A DNA stretch of 16,960 nt from positions 1-16,960 of the forward strand of contig JBKPGE010000094.1 in NCBI GenBank assembly GCA_046729215.1. Reading direction: 5' to 3'. The stretch is from JACDAN01 sp046729215 (GTDB taxonomy: Bacteria; Actinomycetota; Thermoleophilia; Gaiellales; Gaiellaceae). Below the pieces are notes generated by a model. The model had not been told where the DNA came from, did no database searches, and saw only the letters and a list, made by a program, of their open reading frames with translations. The position numbers were made by a program, and so were the translations under genes. Below are positions 6,062 through 13,902 of the stretch, one piece after another (within the stretch, counting starts at the first letter, position 1; each line of letters starts with the position of its first letter).

Positions 6062-8515
6062 GTGACGGAGCTCCCGACCGGGACCGTAACCCTCCTCTTC
6101 ACCGACATCGAAGGATCTACCCGGCTGCTCGAGGAGCTCGGCGACGGCTACACGGATGCCCTGGGCGAGCACCGCCGCGTGCTCCGCGAGGCGTTCGACC
6201 GCCATGACGGTGTGGAGATCGCGACCCAGGGCGACAGCTTCGTCGTCGCGTTCGAGCGCGCCTCGGACGCAGTCGCTGCAGCATCCGAAGCTCAGCGAGC
6301 ACTGGCCGCGACTCCGGTCCGCGTCCGCATGGGAATCCACACCGGCGAGCCGGAGCTGACGGCCGAGGGCTACGTCGGGCTCGACGTCCACCGTGCGGCG
6401 CGAATCGGCGGGGCCGGCCACGGCGGCCAGGTCGTCGTGTCAGAGACGACGCGCACGCTCCTGGACGGCGAGTTCGAGCTCCGTGATCTCGGCGAGCATC
6501 GGCTGAAGGATCTCGGCTTCCCGATCCGGCTCTTCCAGCTCGGGCGTGCCGAGTTTCCTGCGCTCAGGAGCTTGAACCATGCACATCTGCCGCTCGAGGT
6601 GGTTCCCCTGCTCGGGCGCAAGCGCGAGCTCGGGGAGCTCCTGCGCCTCCTCGGGAGCGAGCGGGCGAGACTCGTCACGCTCACCGGTCCCGGAGGGATC
6701 GGCAAGACCAGAGTGGCGGTCGCCGCTGCGTCGGAGCTCGTCGAGTCCTTCGACGAAGGGGTGACGCTCGTCGAGTTGGCCGCGATCAGAGAGCCGAGCC
6801 TCGTGCTGCCCACGATCGCGAACGCGCTCGACGCCGAGTCGGACGCAGCCGCTCACATCGGCACCCGGGAGCTGATGCTCGTCCTCGACAACCTCGAGCA
6901 GGTCGTCTCGGCGGCAGGTGACCTCGCCCATTTGCTCGCCGAGTGCCCGAACCTCACCGTGCTGGCGACGAGCCGCGAGCCGCTGAGGATCTCCGGCGAG
7001 CGGGAGTTTCCGCTCAAGCCGCTCGCCGAAGCGCCGGCGGTCGAGCTCTTCCGTCAAAGGGCTGAAGCCGTCCTGCCCGGGTTCACCGCCGACTACGGCC
7101 GGCTGGCGGAGATCTGCCGCCGCCTGGACAGCCTTCCGCTGGCGATCGAGCTGGCGGCGGCGCGCGTCAAGGTCCTGCCGCCGGGCGAGCTCCTCGCGCG
7201 GCTCGACAGGCGCCTCCCCATCCTGACGGCCTCGCGGCGCGACCTCCCCGAGCGCCAGCGAACCCTGCGCGCGACGATCCAGTGGAGCTACGAGCTGTGC
7301 TCGGAGCAAGAGCAGCAGCTCTTCGGGCGGCTCGGCGTCTTCTCTGGCGGCTTCACGCTGGACGCCGCCGAGAAGGTCTGCGAGGCCAACCTCGACACGC
7401 TCGCCTCCCTGCTCGACAAGAGCCTGATCCGTCGCGAGGGCGAACGGTTCTCGATGCTCGAGACGATCCGCGAGTACGCCGTCGAGCGGTTGGAAGAGTC
7501 CGGCGAGGCCGGCGTGATCGCTCGACGTCATGCGGAGTACATGACCGAGGTGGCTGAGTCTGTGGAGTTCGACTACCTGGGCCCACAGCAGGCGGCCGTG
7601 CAAGAACGCTTCCGCACCGAGTGGGACAACGTTCGCGCCGCGCTCACCTGGATGCTGGAGAGCGGAGAGACCGAGCTCGGCCTGCGGCTCGTCGGTGCCC
7701 TCGCGATGGTCTGGCTCGATCAGAACCTTGTCGTCGAGGGCGAGCGGTGGATCCAAGCGTTCTTCGCCCGCCCGGAGCCGGTCAACCCCGAGGTCCGCGC
7801 CAAGGCGCTCATGGCGGGGGCGACGGTGGCCGGTGTTCGCAGCCAGCACGAGCTGGCGTTCTCGAGGGCCAAGGAGGCGCTCGAGTACTTTCGTTCGGTC
7901 GGCAGTGAGGCAGGAATCGCGTGGTCACTGACCGGGCTCGCCGTCCTTCCGCTGGAGCAAGGCAAGCCGGAGGAGGCCGCGCGCATGCTCGAAGAGGCCG
8001 AGGCGCTGTATCGAAAGCTCGGCTACAACGCCGGCATCCGGCGGGTCCTGCACCTGCGTGGACAGCAGGCCGCGGCGGTCGGCGACACCGAGCGGGGCCG
8101 GCAGCTCCTGCAGGAGTCGGCCGACCTGTCCAGGGCGAGAGCAGACATGTTCAGCTCGGCTTCCTCGATCCACTCCCTGGGCGACCTCGAGCTTGCGGCG
8201 GGCAACCTCGACGCTGCCGAAGAGAACTACCGCGAAGGACTGCGGGTCTCGTGGGAGATCGGTTCCGATCGGCTCGTGTGTTACGGCGTGGCCGGTCTTG
8301 CCTCTGTGGCTGCGCAGCGCGGCCAAGGAGAGCGCGCCGCGCTGCTCTGGGGCTTCGCCGAAAGCTACGAGAAGCGCCTCAACTTCACGCTCCGGCGTCG
8401 GGAGCTCTACACCGACCGACTGCTGGAGCCGGCGGCGGCAGCTCCGGACAACTACGACGCCGGCCGCAGCCTGGATGTCGCAGCCGCCGTGGAGATCGCC
8501 CTCTCCCTAGACTGA
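6062..8515 (+). CDS. Class III cyclase domain / STAND ATPase / TPR regulatory protein
   Basis: An 817-residue three-part protein. Residues 1-165 are a class III nucleotide cyclase domain: metal Asp D15 (FTDIEGSTRLL) and D58 (TQGDSFVVAF), then GIHTGEPE and GLDVHRAARI, where the usual catalytic Asn of NRAAR is His, so cyclase activity is doubtful. Residues about 185-470 are a STAND/NB-ARC-like ATPase: Walker A GPGGIGKT (209-216, K215), Walker B LMLVLDN (D276), ATSREPL, and LPLAIELAAARV. The remainder is helical and TPR-like, with repeated A-L-E-type helices to the C-terminus. No helix-turn-helix output domain is seen, unlike LuxR-type relatives, so it is not an obvious transcription factor. GTG 6062 was chosen because homologous cyclases begin a few residues before LPTGTVTxLFTDIEGS; the frame stays open to 5873, but that extension is low-complexity. 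The start has no good Shine-Dalgarno. Confidence 0.88.
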   Translation: MTELPTGTVTLLFTDIEGSTRLLEELGDGYTDALGEHRRVLREAFDRHDGVEIATQGDSFVVAFERASDAVAAASEAQRALAATPVRVRMGIHTGEPELTAEGYVGLDVHRAARIGGAGHGGQVVVSETTRTLLDGEFELRDLGEHRLKDLGFPIRLFQLGRAEFPALRSLNHAHLPLEVVPLLGRKRELGELLRLLGSERARLVTLTGPGGIGKTRVAVAAASELVESFDEGVTLVELAAIREPSLVLPTIANALDAESDAAAHIGTRELMLVLDNLEQVVSAAGDLAHLLAECPNLTVLATSREPLRISGEREFPLKPLAEAPAVELFRQRAEAVLPGFTADYGRLAEICRRLDSLPLAIELAAARVKVLPPGELLARLDRRLPILTASRRDLPERQRTLRATIQWSYELCSEQEQQLFGRLGVFSGGFTLDAAEKVCEANLDTLASLLDKSLIRREGERFSMLETIREYAVERLEESGEAGVIARRHAEYMTEVAESVEFDYLGPQQAAVQERFRTEWDNVRAALTWMLESGETELGLRLVGALAMVWLDQNLVVEGERWIQAFFARPEPVNPEVRAKALMAGATVAGVRSQHELAFSRAKEALEYFRSVGSEAGIAWSLTGLAVLPLEQGKPEEAARMLEEAEALYRKLGYNAGIRRVLHLRGQQAAAVGDTERGRQLLQESADLSRARADMFSSASSIHSLGDLELAAGNLDAAEENYREGLRVSWEIGSDRLVCYGVAGLASVAAQRGQGERAALLWGFAESYEKRLNFTLRRRELYTDRLLEPAAAAPDNYDAGRSLDVAAAVEIALSLD
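8508..8513 (+). promoter_or_regulatory. Putative -10 box for leaderless UbiD-family gene
   Basis: TAGACT lies 6 bases before the ATG at 8520, inside the last codons of the cyclase/ATPase gene. No -35 match at normal spacing and no Shine-Dalgarno are seen. The gene could alternatively be read from the upstream transcript across the 4-base gap. Confidence 0.33.
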
Positions 8516-8519
8516 CTCC

Positions 8520-10013
8520 ATGGCACCTGCCGCCTCGCTCCGTGACTGGATTTCCCTGCTAGAGCGGGAGAACGAGCTTGTTCGCGTGGACGTCGAGGTC
8601 GATCCGCACCTCGAGGTCACGGAGATCGTCGACCGCACGATTCGAGGCAGCGGGCCGGCGCTCCTGTTCACGAGCCCCAAGTCGCGCCATCCGCTCCTGA
8701 TCAATCAGTTCGGCACCGAGCGCAGGATGTGCATGGCGTTCGACGCTCCGAGCCTCGACGCGGTCGCCCGAAAGCTCGAGGACGTGCTCGAGATGCAGCC
8801 GCCTCAGGGCCTCGCCGAAAAGGTCCGGGGACTGAAGAAGCTGAAGTCGATCGCCGACTCGCTCCCGAAGACCGCGCGCAGCGGCCCCGCGCAGGAGGTC
8901 ATCCTCACCGGCGAGGACATCGACCTCGGCCTGCTTCCGGTCCAGACCTGCTGGCCCGGAGATGGCGGCCAGTTCATCACGCTCCCCGCGGTGATCACCA
9001 AGGACCCGCATACCGGTGTCCGCAACGTGGGGATGTACCGGATGCAGGTCCTGGACGAGCGGACGACGGCGATGCACTGGCAGATCCACAAGGACGGTCG
9101 GATGGACTACCTGGCCTCCGACGGCCGGCTCGATGTCGTCGTTGCGCTGGGGCTCGATCCAGTCACGACCTACTCCGCCTCGGCGCCGCTTCCGAAGCAC
9201 ATCGACGAGCTGATGCTCGCCGGCTTCCTCAAGGGCGACCCGGTCGAGCTCGTGCGCTGCAAGACGGTCGACCTCGTGGTGCCGGCGAACGCCGAGATCG
9301 TGCTCGAGGGCTATGTCCAGAAGGACGACCTCACGAACGAGGGCCCGTTCGGCGATCACACGGGCTACTACACCGGCGTCGAGCCGTTTCCCGTCTTCCA
9401 CGTCACCGCGATGACGATGCGGGAAGGGGCGGTCTATCCGTCCATCGTGGTCGGGAAGCCGCCGCAGGAGGACGCGTGGCTCGGAAAGGCGACCGAGCGG
9501 ATCTTCCTGCCCGCGGTGAAGATGACCGTGCCCGAGATCGTGGACTACGACCTGCCAGTTGCGGGCGCCTTCCACAACTGCGTGATCGTCTCGATCCGGA
9601 AGCGCTTCCCCGGCCACGCGCAAAAAGTTATGCACGCGATCTGGGGGCTCGGGATGCTCAGCCTGTCGAAATCGATCGTGGTCGTCGACGAACACGTGAA
9701 CGTCCACGACTACGAAGAGGTCTTCTTCTACGTCACGGCCAACGTGGATCCCAAGCGCGACGTGCTGCTCACCGAAGGGCCGCTGGACCACCTCGACCAC
9801 GCTCCGACGCTGCAGTTCTACGGCGGAAAGCTGGGCATCGACGCGACCGCAAAAGGCACGCAGGAGGGGACTCGCGAGTGGCCGACCGAGATCGAAATGA
9901 GCGACGAGATCAAGTCGCTCGTCGACTCTCGGTGGGCCGAGTACGGGCTGGAAGCGCCTCCGGCAGCCGTTGACGGCCGACGGCGTTCATTGCGGCAACT
10001 GCTACGTCGTTGA
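8520..10013 (+). CDS. UbiD-family decarboxylase, probable menaquinone MqnL
   Basis: A 497-residue enzyme of normal UbiD length. UbiD enzymes use prenylated FMN, supplied by UbiX, to decarboxylate aromatic or unsaturated acids. The catalytic set is intact: R174 in GMYRMQV, and E274 and D279 in NEGPFGDHTGYY, which match the Arg-Glu-Glu/Asp triad of characterised members. Other family blocks include SDGRLDVVVALG and PPQEDAWLGKATERIFLP. Because the downstream operon encodes MqnA and MqnE plus UbiX, the likely substrate is the prenylated 1,4-dihydroxy-6-naphthoate intermediate, the step assigned to MqnL (SCO4490) in Streptomyces. That is inference from context; UbiD members act on many substrates and sequence alone does not fix it. 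ATG 8520 begins the conserved N-terminus (LRDWISLLERENELVRVD). Confidence 0.93.
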   Translation: MAPAASLRDWISLLERENELVRVDVEVDPHLEVTEIVDRTIRGSGPALLFTSPKSRHPLLINQFGTERRMCMAFDAPSLDAVARKLEDVLEMQPPQGLAEKVRGLKKLKSIADSLPKTARSGPAQEVILTGEDIDLGLLPVQTCWPGDGGQFITLPAVITKDPHTGVRNVGMYRMQVLDERTTAMHWQIHKDGRMDYLASDGRLDVVVALGLDPVTTYSASAPLPKHIDELMLAGFLKGDPVELVRCKTVDLVVPANAEIVLEGYVQKDDLTNEGPFGDHTGYYTGVEPFPVFHVTAMTMREGAVYPSIVVGKPPQEDAWLGKATERIFLPAVKMTVPEIVDYDLPVAGAFHNCVIVSIRKRFPGHAQKVMHAIWGLGMLSLSKSIVVVDEHVNVHDYEEVFFYVTANVDPKRDVLLTEGPLDHLDHAPTLQFYGGKLGIDATAKGTQEGTREWPTEIEMSDEIKSLVDSRWAEYGLEAPPAAVDGRRRSLRQLLRR

Positions 10014-10039
10014 CACAGGCCCTTTAGTGTCGCTTGAAT
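10010..10039 (+). promoter_or_regulatory. Candidate promoter of the bc complex / menaquinone operon
   Basis: A perfect TTGACA (10010-10015) overlaps the TGA stop of the UbiD gene; 18 bases on is TTGAAT (10034-10039), a partial -10 match. Transcription would start near 10046 and give a short leader holding AAGGAG (10055-10060), 11 bases before the GTG of qcrA. The -10 box lacks the usual A at position 2, so this is a moderate call. Confidence 0.4.
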
Positions 10040-10071
10040 CCATGTCGGCGAGCCAAGGAGCCTCAGCCTAG

Positions 10072-10989
10072 GTGGAACCGCCCCACGGGGACGACAAGCC
10101 GCATCTCCCGTCGCCGAGCATTTGGCCGGTCGGCTTTGCCGTCGGCATCGCCTGCACGCTTGCCGGGCTCGTAGTCAGCCGGCCGGCCGCGATTGCAGGC
10201 GCTGTGATCGCGATCGTCTTCGGAGCGCTCTGGGCGCGAGATGCGATGCGGGCGGGAAAGGCACCCGCCGTCGAGGGTGGGGCCGCGCCGGAGCCGGCCG
10301 CCCTCGACGGCGAGCCGGAGGTCGAGCGCTACCCGCGGAACAAGTTCCTCGAGCTCTCGACGCTCGGCTTGGGAGGCGTGATCACTGGGATCGTCGCGCT
10401 GCCGATCGTCGGCTTCGCCATCCTGCCTGCCTTCACCGACCAGGAGCAGGCGACCCTTGACCTCGGCTCGATGGACAACTTCCCGGAGGGCCAGTGGATC
10501 GAGACCACCTTCCTGCTCGACCCGACCCTGGGTGAGGTGTCCAGACGGACAGCATTCATCCGCTACAACGGCCTTCTCCAGGACCTTCCGAGCTTCACGC
10601 TCATCTCGAACCGCTGCGTTCATCTGGGGTGTCCCGTCCAGGCCAGCGGGCCGAGGAATGACAACCAGAAGAAGACCGTCAAGACCGCCGACGCCGAGCT
10701 CAGTCTGACACCGATCCTGCCGGCGAACTTCAGCTGTCCGTGCCACGGCGGCGCTTACGACACGGAAGGAAACCGGATCGCGGGCCCACCCGTCCGTGCG
10801 CTCGACCGTTACAAGTACTCGCTCGTCGACGGGCGGCTGCACCTCATCGAGACCTACAGCGTCTCCGAGGTCGTCGGCGAGGGCGCGCAGGCGCAGATCC
10901 ACGCGTACGGGCGCCAGGGTCCCGGTGAGCACGTCGACGGCCCCGAGGGCTGGCTGTACCCCCTGCAACCGCAGGATCTGGAGAAGTAA
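10072..10989 (+). CDS. qcrA: Rieske iron-sulfur subunit of menaquinol:cytochrome c reductase
   Basis: A 305-residue membrane-bound Rieske protein. Two hydrophobic segments lie near residues 17-56 and a third near 93-122 (GLGGVITGIVALPIVGFAIL), giving a three-pass anchor as in other actinobacterial QcrA proteins; the Rieske domain should then face outside. The 2Fe-2S ligands are C182 and H184 (RCVHLGC) and C222 and H225 (FSCPCHGGAYD), with C187-C224 as the expected disulfide. The stretch between the two cluster-binding loops is long (34 residues between C187 and C222) and Lys/Asp-rich. The subunit passes electrons from menaquinol to the cytochrome c domain encoded two genes on. GTG 10072 follows AAGGAG by 11 bases; a closer ATG at 10042 meets a stop after nine codons. 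Its TAA overlaps the ATG of qcrB by one base. Confidence 0.95.
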   Translation: MEPPHGDDKPHLPSPSIWPVGFAVGIACTLAGLVVSRPAAIAGAVIAIVFGALWARDAMRAGKAPAVEGGAAPEPAALDGEPEVERYPRNKFLELSTLGLGGVITGIVALPIVGFAILPAFTDQEQATLDLGSMDNFPEGQWIETTFLLDPTLGEVSRRTAFIRYNGLLQDLPSFTLISNRCVHLGCPVQASGPRNDNQKKTVKTADAELSLTPILPANFSCPCHGGAYDTEGNRIAGPPVRALDRYKYSLVDGRLHLIETYSVSEVVGEGAQAQIHAYGRQGPGEHVDGPEGWLYPLQPQDLEK

Positions 10990-11807
10990 TGGAGCCGCGT
11001 CAGACACAGCCGGTCCCGCCGCCCAGTCGCCGCAAGCAGCGCCTGACCGACAAGATCATCGCCCTCGTCATGATCCCGATCGACTGGCTCGAAGAGCGCT
11101 CGGGCATCGTCGGCGGAACCAAGTACTTCCTCTTCCGCAAGGTGCCGTCGGATTCGAACTGGTTCCACACGCTGGGGTCGGCGACGCTGACGGCGTTCCT
11201 CGTCCAGGCGGGCACCGGTGTGATCCTCGCCTTCTACTATCAGCCGACCCCGGAGGGGGCCTACACCTCGATTCGGTACATCACGAACGACGTGACCCTG
11301 GGCTGGCTCGTCCGGGGGATGCACAAGTGGGGGGCAAGCGTGTTCATCATCCTGCTGTTCCTCCACATGGCGCGGGTCTTCCTCTTCGGCGCCTACAAGT
11401 ACCCGCGAGAGCTGAACTGGATCGTCGGCTTCACCTTGCTCATCCTGGGGATGCTCGAGGGCTTCGCGGGCTACCTCTTGCCGTGGGATCAGACCGCGTA
11501 CTGGGCGACCGTCGTCGGCATCAACCTGAACGGCACCGGCCCCTTCTTCGGGCCGTTCCTGGCGCAGTTCTTACGGGGCGGCAACGAGATCGGCCCCAAC
11601 ACACTCACGATCTTCTACTCCATCCACATGCTGCTCTTGCCGGGCGCGATCGCGTTCCTGATCGGGCTGCACCTCTACCTGGTCGTGCACCTCGGCGTCA
11701 GCTCTCCGCCGTGGTCTGACGAAGCGGCGGGCGCCGAGCGCCCGGAGGAGGCGCCGAGAGGGCCGGGCCTCGTGCAGCCGAGAGCCCGCGGACGGGTTGC
11801 GCGATGA
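10989..11807 (+). CDS. qcrB: Cytochrome b N-terminal (b6-like) subunit of bc complex
   Basis: A 272-residue membrane protein equivalent to the four-helix N-terminal half of cytochrome b. The heme-binding His pairs are H112/H126 (HKWGASVFIILLFLHMARVF) and H213/H228 (IHMLLLP ... GLHLYLVVH). The first pair has 13 residues between, the second 14; the 14 spacing is the b6/b6f-type hallmark rather than the bc1-type 13. Other family features are GYLLPWDQTAYWA and FYYQPTPEGAY. The C-terminus after about 245 is polar and low-complexity. It binds two b hemes, takes electrons from menaquinol and works with QcrA and QcrC. The ATG at 10989 is part of a TAATG overlap and has GGAG just upstream. Its stop overlaps the next ATG by four bases (ATGA). 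Confidence 0.96.
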   Translation: MEPRQTQPVPPPSRRKQRLTDKIIALVMIPIDWLEERSGIVGGTKYFLFRKVPSDSNWFHTLGSATLTAFLVQAGTGVILAFYYQPTPEGAYTSIRYITNDVTLGWLVRGMHKWGASVFIILLFLHMARVFLFGAYKYPRELNWIVGFTLLILGMLEGFAGYLLPWDQTAYWATVVGINLNGTGPFFGPFLAQFLRGGNEIGPNTLTIFYSIHMLLLPGAIAFLIGLHLYLVVHLGVSSPPWSDEAAGAERPEEAPRGPGLVQPRARGRVAR

Positions 11808-12631
11808 GCCGGGCGCAGGACGAGCGCCGGGCCTACCACGCGCGGTACAAGGAGGACGTCCAGCGCCGCGGTAAGGCCTTCTACCCGTTCGCGATGTTCC
11901 ACGACACCGTGATGAGCCTCGTCGTCGTCACCGTGATCGTCGCGCTCGCCTGTATCTGGTACTTCACCGCCGAGGACGTCGGACCGACGGGGCCGTCGAA
12001 GCCGGGCTGGCTCGGCGTGCTCTACGAGGGGGAGGCCGACCCGGGGACGACGAATTTCACCCCGCGGCCTGACTGGTACTTCTATTTCCTCTTCTACCTG
12101 CTGCGGATCTTCAAATGGCCAGACACGGTCGTGCTCGGGACGATCGGCATCCCGACGATCCTGCTCATCATCGGCTTCGCGCTGCCCTTCCTCGACCGAC
12201 GCATGGAGCGGCGGCCACTGCACCGTCCCGTCGCCGTCGTGGTCTTGATCCTGACCGCGATCTCCATGGGCGTCCTCACCTACAAGGGTGCGACGGCGAA
12301 GGAGGCGAGCTCAGGTGCGGCCCAGCAGGTGCCGACCTGGATCGAGAAGTACAACCTGCCCGAGAACGCCCGTGAGGGCGCCGAGATCTTCGCCGTCTCC
12401 GGCTGCCTCAACTGCCACACGTACGGCGGTACGGGCGCCTCACAGCTCGGCGCGCCCGATCTGACCGAAGAAGGGACAAGGAACCGCGGGATCGCTTGGC
12501 AGATTCGCCATCTGCAGAACCCGAGCTCCGTGACTCCGGGCTCGCCCATGCCGTCCTTCGCCGAGCTGGGCGAGGACAACCTGCGCAAGCTGGCGACCTT
12601 CCTCGAGGCGTCCAAGGGCGAGTCGGGATAA
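11804..12631 (+). CDS. qcrC: Fused subunit IV (cytochrome b C-terminal) and monoheme cytochrome c
   Basis: A 275-residue fusion. The N-terminal part has a membrane helix near 41-60, then the Qo-site motif P89-D-W-Y92 (the PEWY equivalent, with Asp for Glu) and two further helices (about 103-125 and 142-160), as in subunit IV of b6f-type complexes. The C-terminal part (about 180-275) is a class I cytochrome c domain with C201-L-N-C204-H205 for covalent heme and M249 (SPMPSF) as the sixth ligand. The same split b6 plus b/c fusion is known in Bacillus QcrB/QcrC; many other actinobacteria instead have a full-length cytochrome b and a separate diheme QcrC. It should pass electrons from the Rieske centre to the terminal oxidase. 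The ATGA overlap with qcrB implies coupled translation. Confidence 0.95.
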   Translation: MSRAQDERRAYHARYKEDVQRRGKAFYPFAMFHDTVMSLVVVTVIVALACIWYFTAEDVGPTGPSKPGWLGVLYEGEADPGTTNFTPRPDWYFYFLFYLLRIFKWPDTVVLGTIGIPTILLIIGFALPFLDRRMERRPLHRPVAVVVLILTAISMGVLTYKGATAKEASSGAAQQVPTWIEKYNLPENAREGAEIFAVSGCLNCHTYGGTGASQLGAPDLTEEGTRNRGIAWQIRHLQNPSSVTPGSPMPSFAELGEDNLRKLATFLEASKGESG

Positions 12632-12634
12632 GCC

Positions 12635-13222
12635 GTGAGGGTCTTCCTCGGCATTACGGGCGCCTCCGGGGCGCCCTATGCCGCACGGATCCTCCAGGGG
12701 CTGGCGACGGCCGACTGCGAGATCGGCGTGAGTGCGTCCGAAGCCGGTGTGCAGGTGCTCGCCACAGAGCTCTACGGTGACGCACGGCTGCCGCGCGACG
12801 AGGTGCTCGCGCGCTTCGTCGAGCGCGCGGGGGACGCGGCGACGATCTACGACCCGCACGACTACGGAGCTCCGCACGCGAGCGGCTCGGCGCGGATCGA
12901 CGGCTACGTCGTCTGTCCGTGCTCGATGGCCACGGCGGGGACGATCGCGACGGGCGGCGAGGCAAACCTCGTCCACCGCGCCGCAGGCGTCGCACTGAAG
13001 GAGGGCCGGAAGCTCGTGCTCGTCCCGCGCGAGACGCCGCTCTCGACCATCCACCTCGAGAACCTGCTGCGGCTCAGGCAGGCAGGCGCGGTGATCCTCT
13101 TCGCGGCGCCGGGCTTCTACCACGGGGTCGAGACGGTGGACGACCTCGTCGACTTCGTCGCCGGACGGGCGCTCGCCCAGCTCGGGCTTGACACGACGCT
13201 CGTCAAGGAGTGGGGCGAATGA
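12635..13222 (+). CDS. ubiX: UbiX-family flavin prenyltransferase (probable MqnM)
   Basis: A 195-residue protein, the normal UbiX length. UbiX joins a dimethylallyl group to FMN to make the prenyl-FMN cofactor of UbiD enzymes. Family blocks are the FMN-binding N-terminus (MRVFLGITGASGAPYAARIL), CSMATAGTIATGGEANLVHRAA, the LKEGRKLVLVPRETPLSTIH segment, and PGFYHGVETVDDLVDFVAGR. It lies three bases after qcrC and overlaps menG by four, so it is in the menaquinone/bc operon; its partner is most likely the UbiD-family enzyme at 8520-10013. In Streptomyces the equivalent is MqnM. The GTG at 12635 begins the conserved N-terminus exactly. Confidence 0.95.
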   Translation: MRVFLGITGASGAPYAARILQGLATADCEIGVSASEAGVQVLATELYGDARLPRDEVLARFVERAGDAATIYDPHDYGAPHASGSARIDGYVVCPCSMATAGTIATGGEANLVHRAAGVALKEGRKLVLVPRETPLSTIHLENLLRLRQAGAVILFAAPGFYHGVETVDDLVDFVAGRALAQLGLDTTLVKEWGE

Positions 13223-13902
13223 GCGTGGAGTCCGGCCGGCTTCCCGCCGAGGGCGTTCGGTCGATGTTCGACCGGATCGCGCCCGTCTACGACTTCATGA
13301 ACCGCGCGATGACGGCCGGCCTTGACCGGCGCTGGCGCAGGATGACGGCGCAGGCGGTCGTGCAGCCCGGAGACCGCGTGCTCGACGCCTGCTGCGGGAC
13401 CGGCGACCTCGCGCTCGCGGCACAGCAGGAAGGAGGCAAGGTCACCGGTCTGGACTTCTCGGAGCCGATGCTGGCGCGCGCGCGCCGCAAGTCTTCAGAC
13501 ATCGAGTGGGTGAACGGCGACCTGCTGCAGCTGCCTTTCGAGGACGGCAGCTTCGACGCGGCCACCGCGGGCTTCGGCGTGCGTAACGCGGAGGATCTCA
13601 GTGTGGCACTGCGAGAGCTCCGCCGCGTCCTCCGTCCCGGGGGCCGCCTCGGGATCCTCGAGATCGTGCGGCCGAAAGGCGTCCTCTCCGCTTTTTACCG
13701 CTTCTGGTTCGACGGCCTGATCCCGCTCGCCGGAAAGGTGCTGCCGGGCGGAGCGGCGTACACCTATCTTCCGGCCAGCGTGAAGCGCTTCCCCGGACCG
13801 GAAGAGCTGAGCCGTGAAGTGCGCGCGGCCGGTTTCGAGCCCGTCGCTCACCGGCTGCTCGGAGGTGGAATCGTCGTCTTGCTCGTCGGCGAGGCGGCGT
13901 GA
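13219..13902 (+). CDS. menG: Demethylmenaquinone methyltransferase (UbiE/MenG family)
   Basis: A 227-residue SAM-dependent methyltransferase that methylates demethylmenaquinone in the last step of menaquinone synthesis. Visible motifs are the family N-terminus VRSMFDRIAPVYDFMNRAMT, SAM motif I VLDACCGTGDLAL, the acidic loop VTGLDFSEPML, FEDGSFDAATAGFGVRN, and RRVLRPGGRLGILEIVRPKG. Start choice: ATG 13219 makes an ATGA overlap with ubiX and lies 8 bases after AAGGAG (13205-13210). A GTG at 13210 is in frame but would overlap that ribosome binding site. No menaquinone-independent UbiE role is suggested here, because the neighbours are menaquinone genes and no ubiquinone gene is present. Confidence 0.96.
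   Translation: MSVESGRLPAEGVRSMFDRIAPVYDFMNRAMTAGLDRRWRRMTAQAVVQPGDRVLDACCGTGDLALAAQQEGGKVTGLDFSEPMLARARRKSSDIEWVNGDLLQLPFEDGSFDAATAGFGVRNAEDLSVALRELRRVLRPGGRLGILEIVRPKGVLSAFYRFWFDGLIPLAGKVLPGGAAYTYLPASVKRFPGPEELSREVRAAGFEPVAHRLLGGGIVVLLVGEAA

Noticed and set aside
5805..6065. 86-residue plus-strand frame as an intact gene
   Set aside because: It overlaps the small membrane protein gene, and apart from the short SFGEDPCGRIY match the translation is Arg-rich without pattern; kept only as a possible remnant.
6440..7849. 469-residue minus-strand open frame over the cyclase/ATPase gene
   Set aside because: Low-complexity translation antisense to an intact Walker A/B ATPase; no independent support.
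8559..9800. 413-residue minus-strand open frame over the UbiD-family gene
   Set aside because: No recognisable domain, and the plus-strand frame contains the full UbiD catalytic set.
13210..13218. GTG 13210 as the menG start
   Set aside because: It overlaps the AAGGAG that serves the ATG at 13219, which also forms the ATGA overlap with ubiX.
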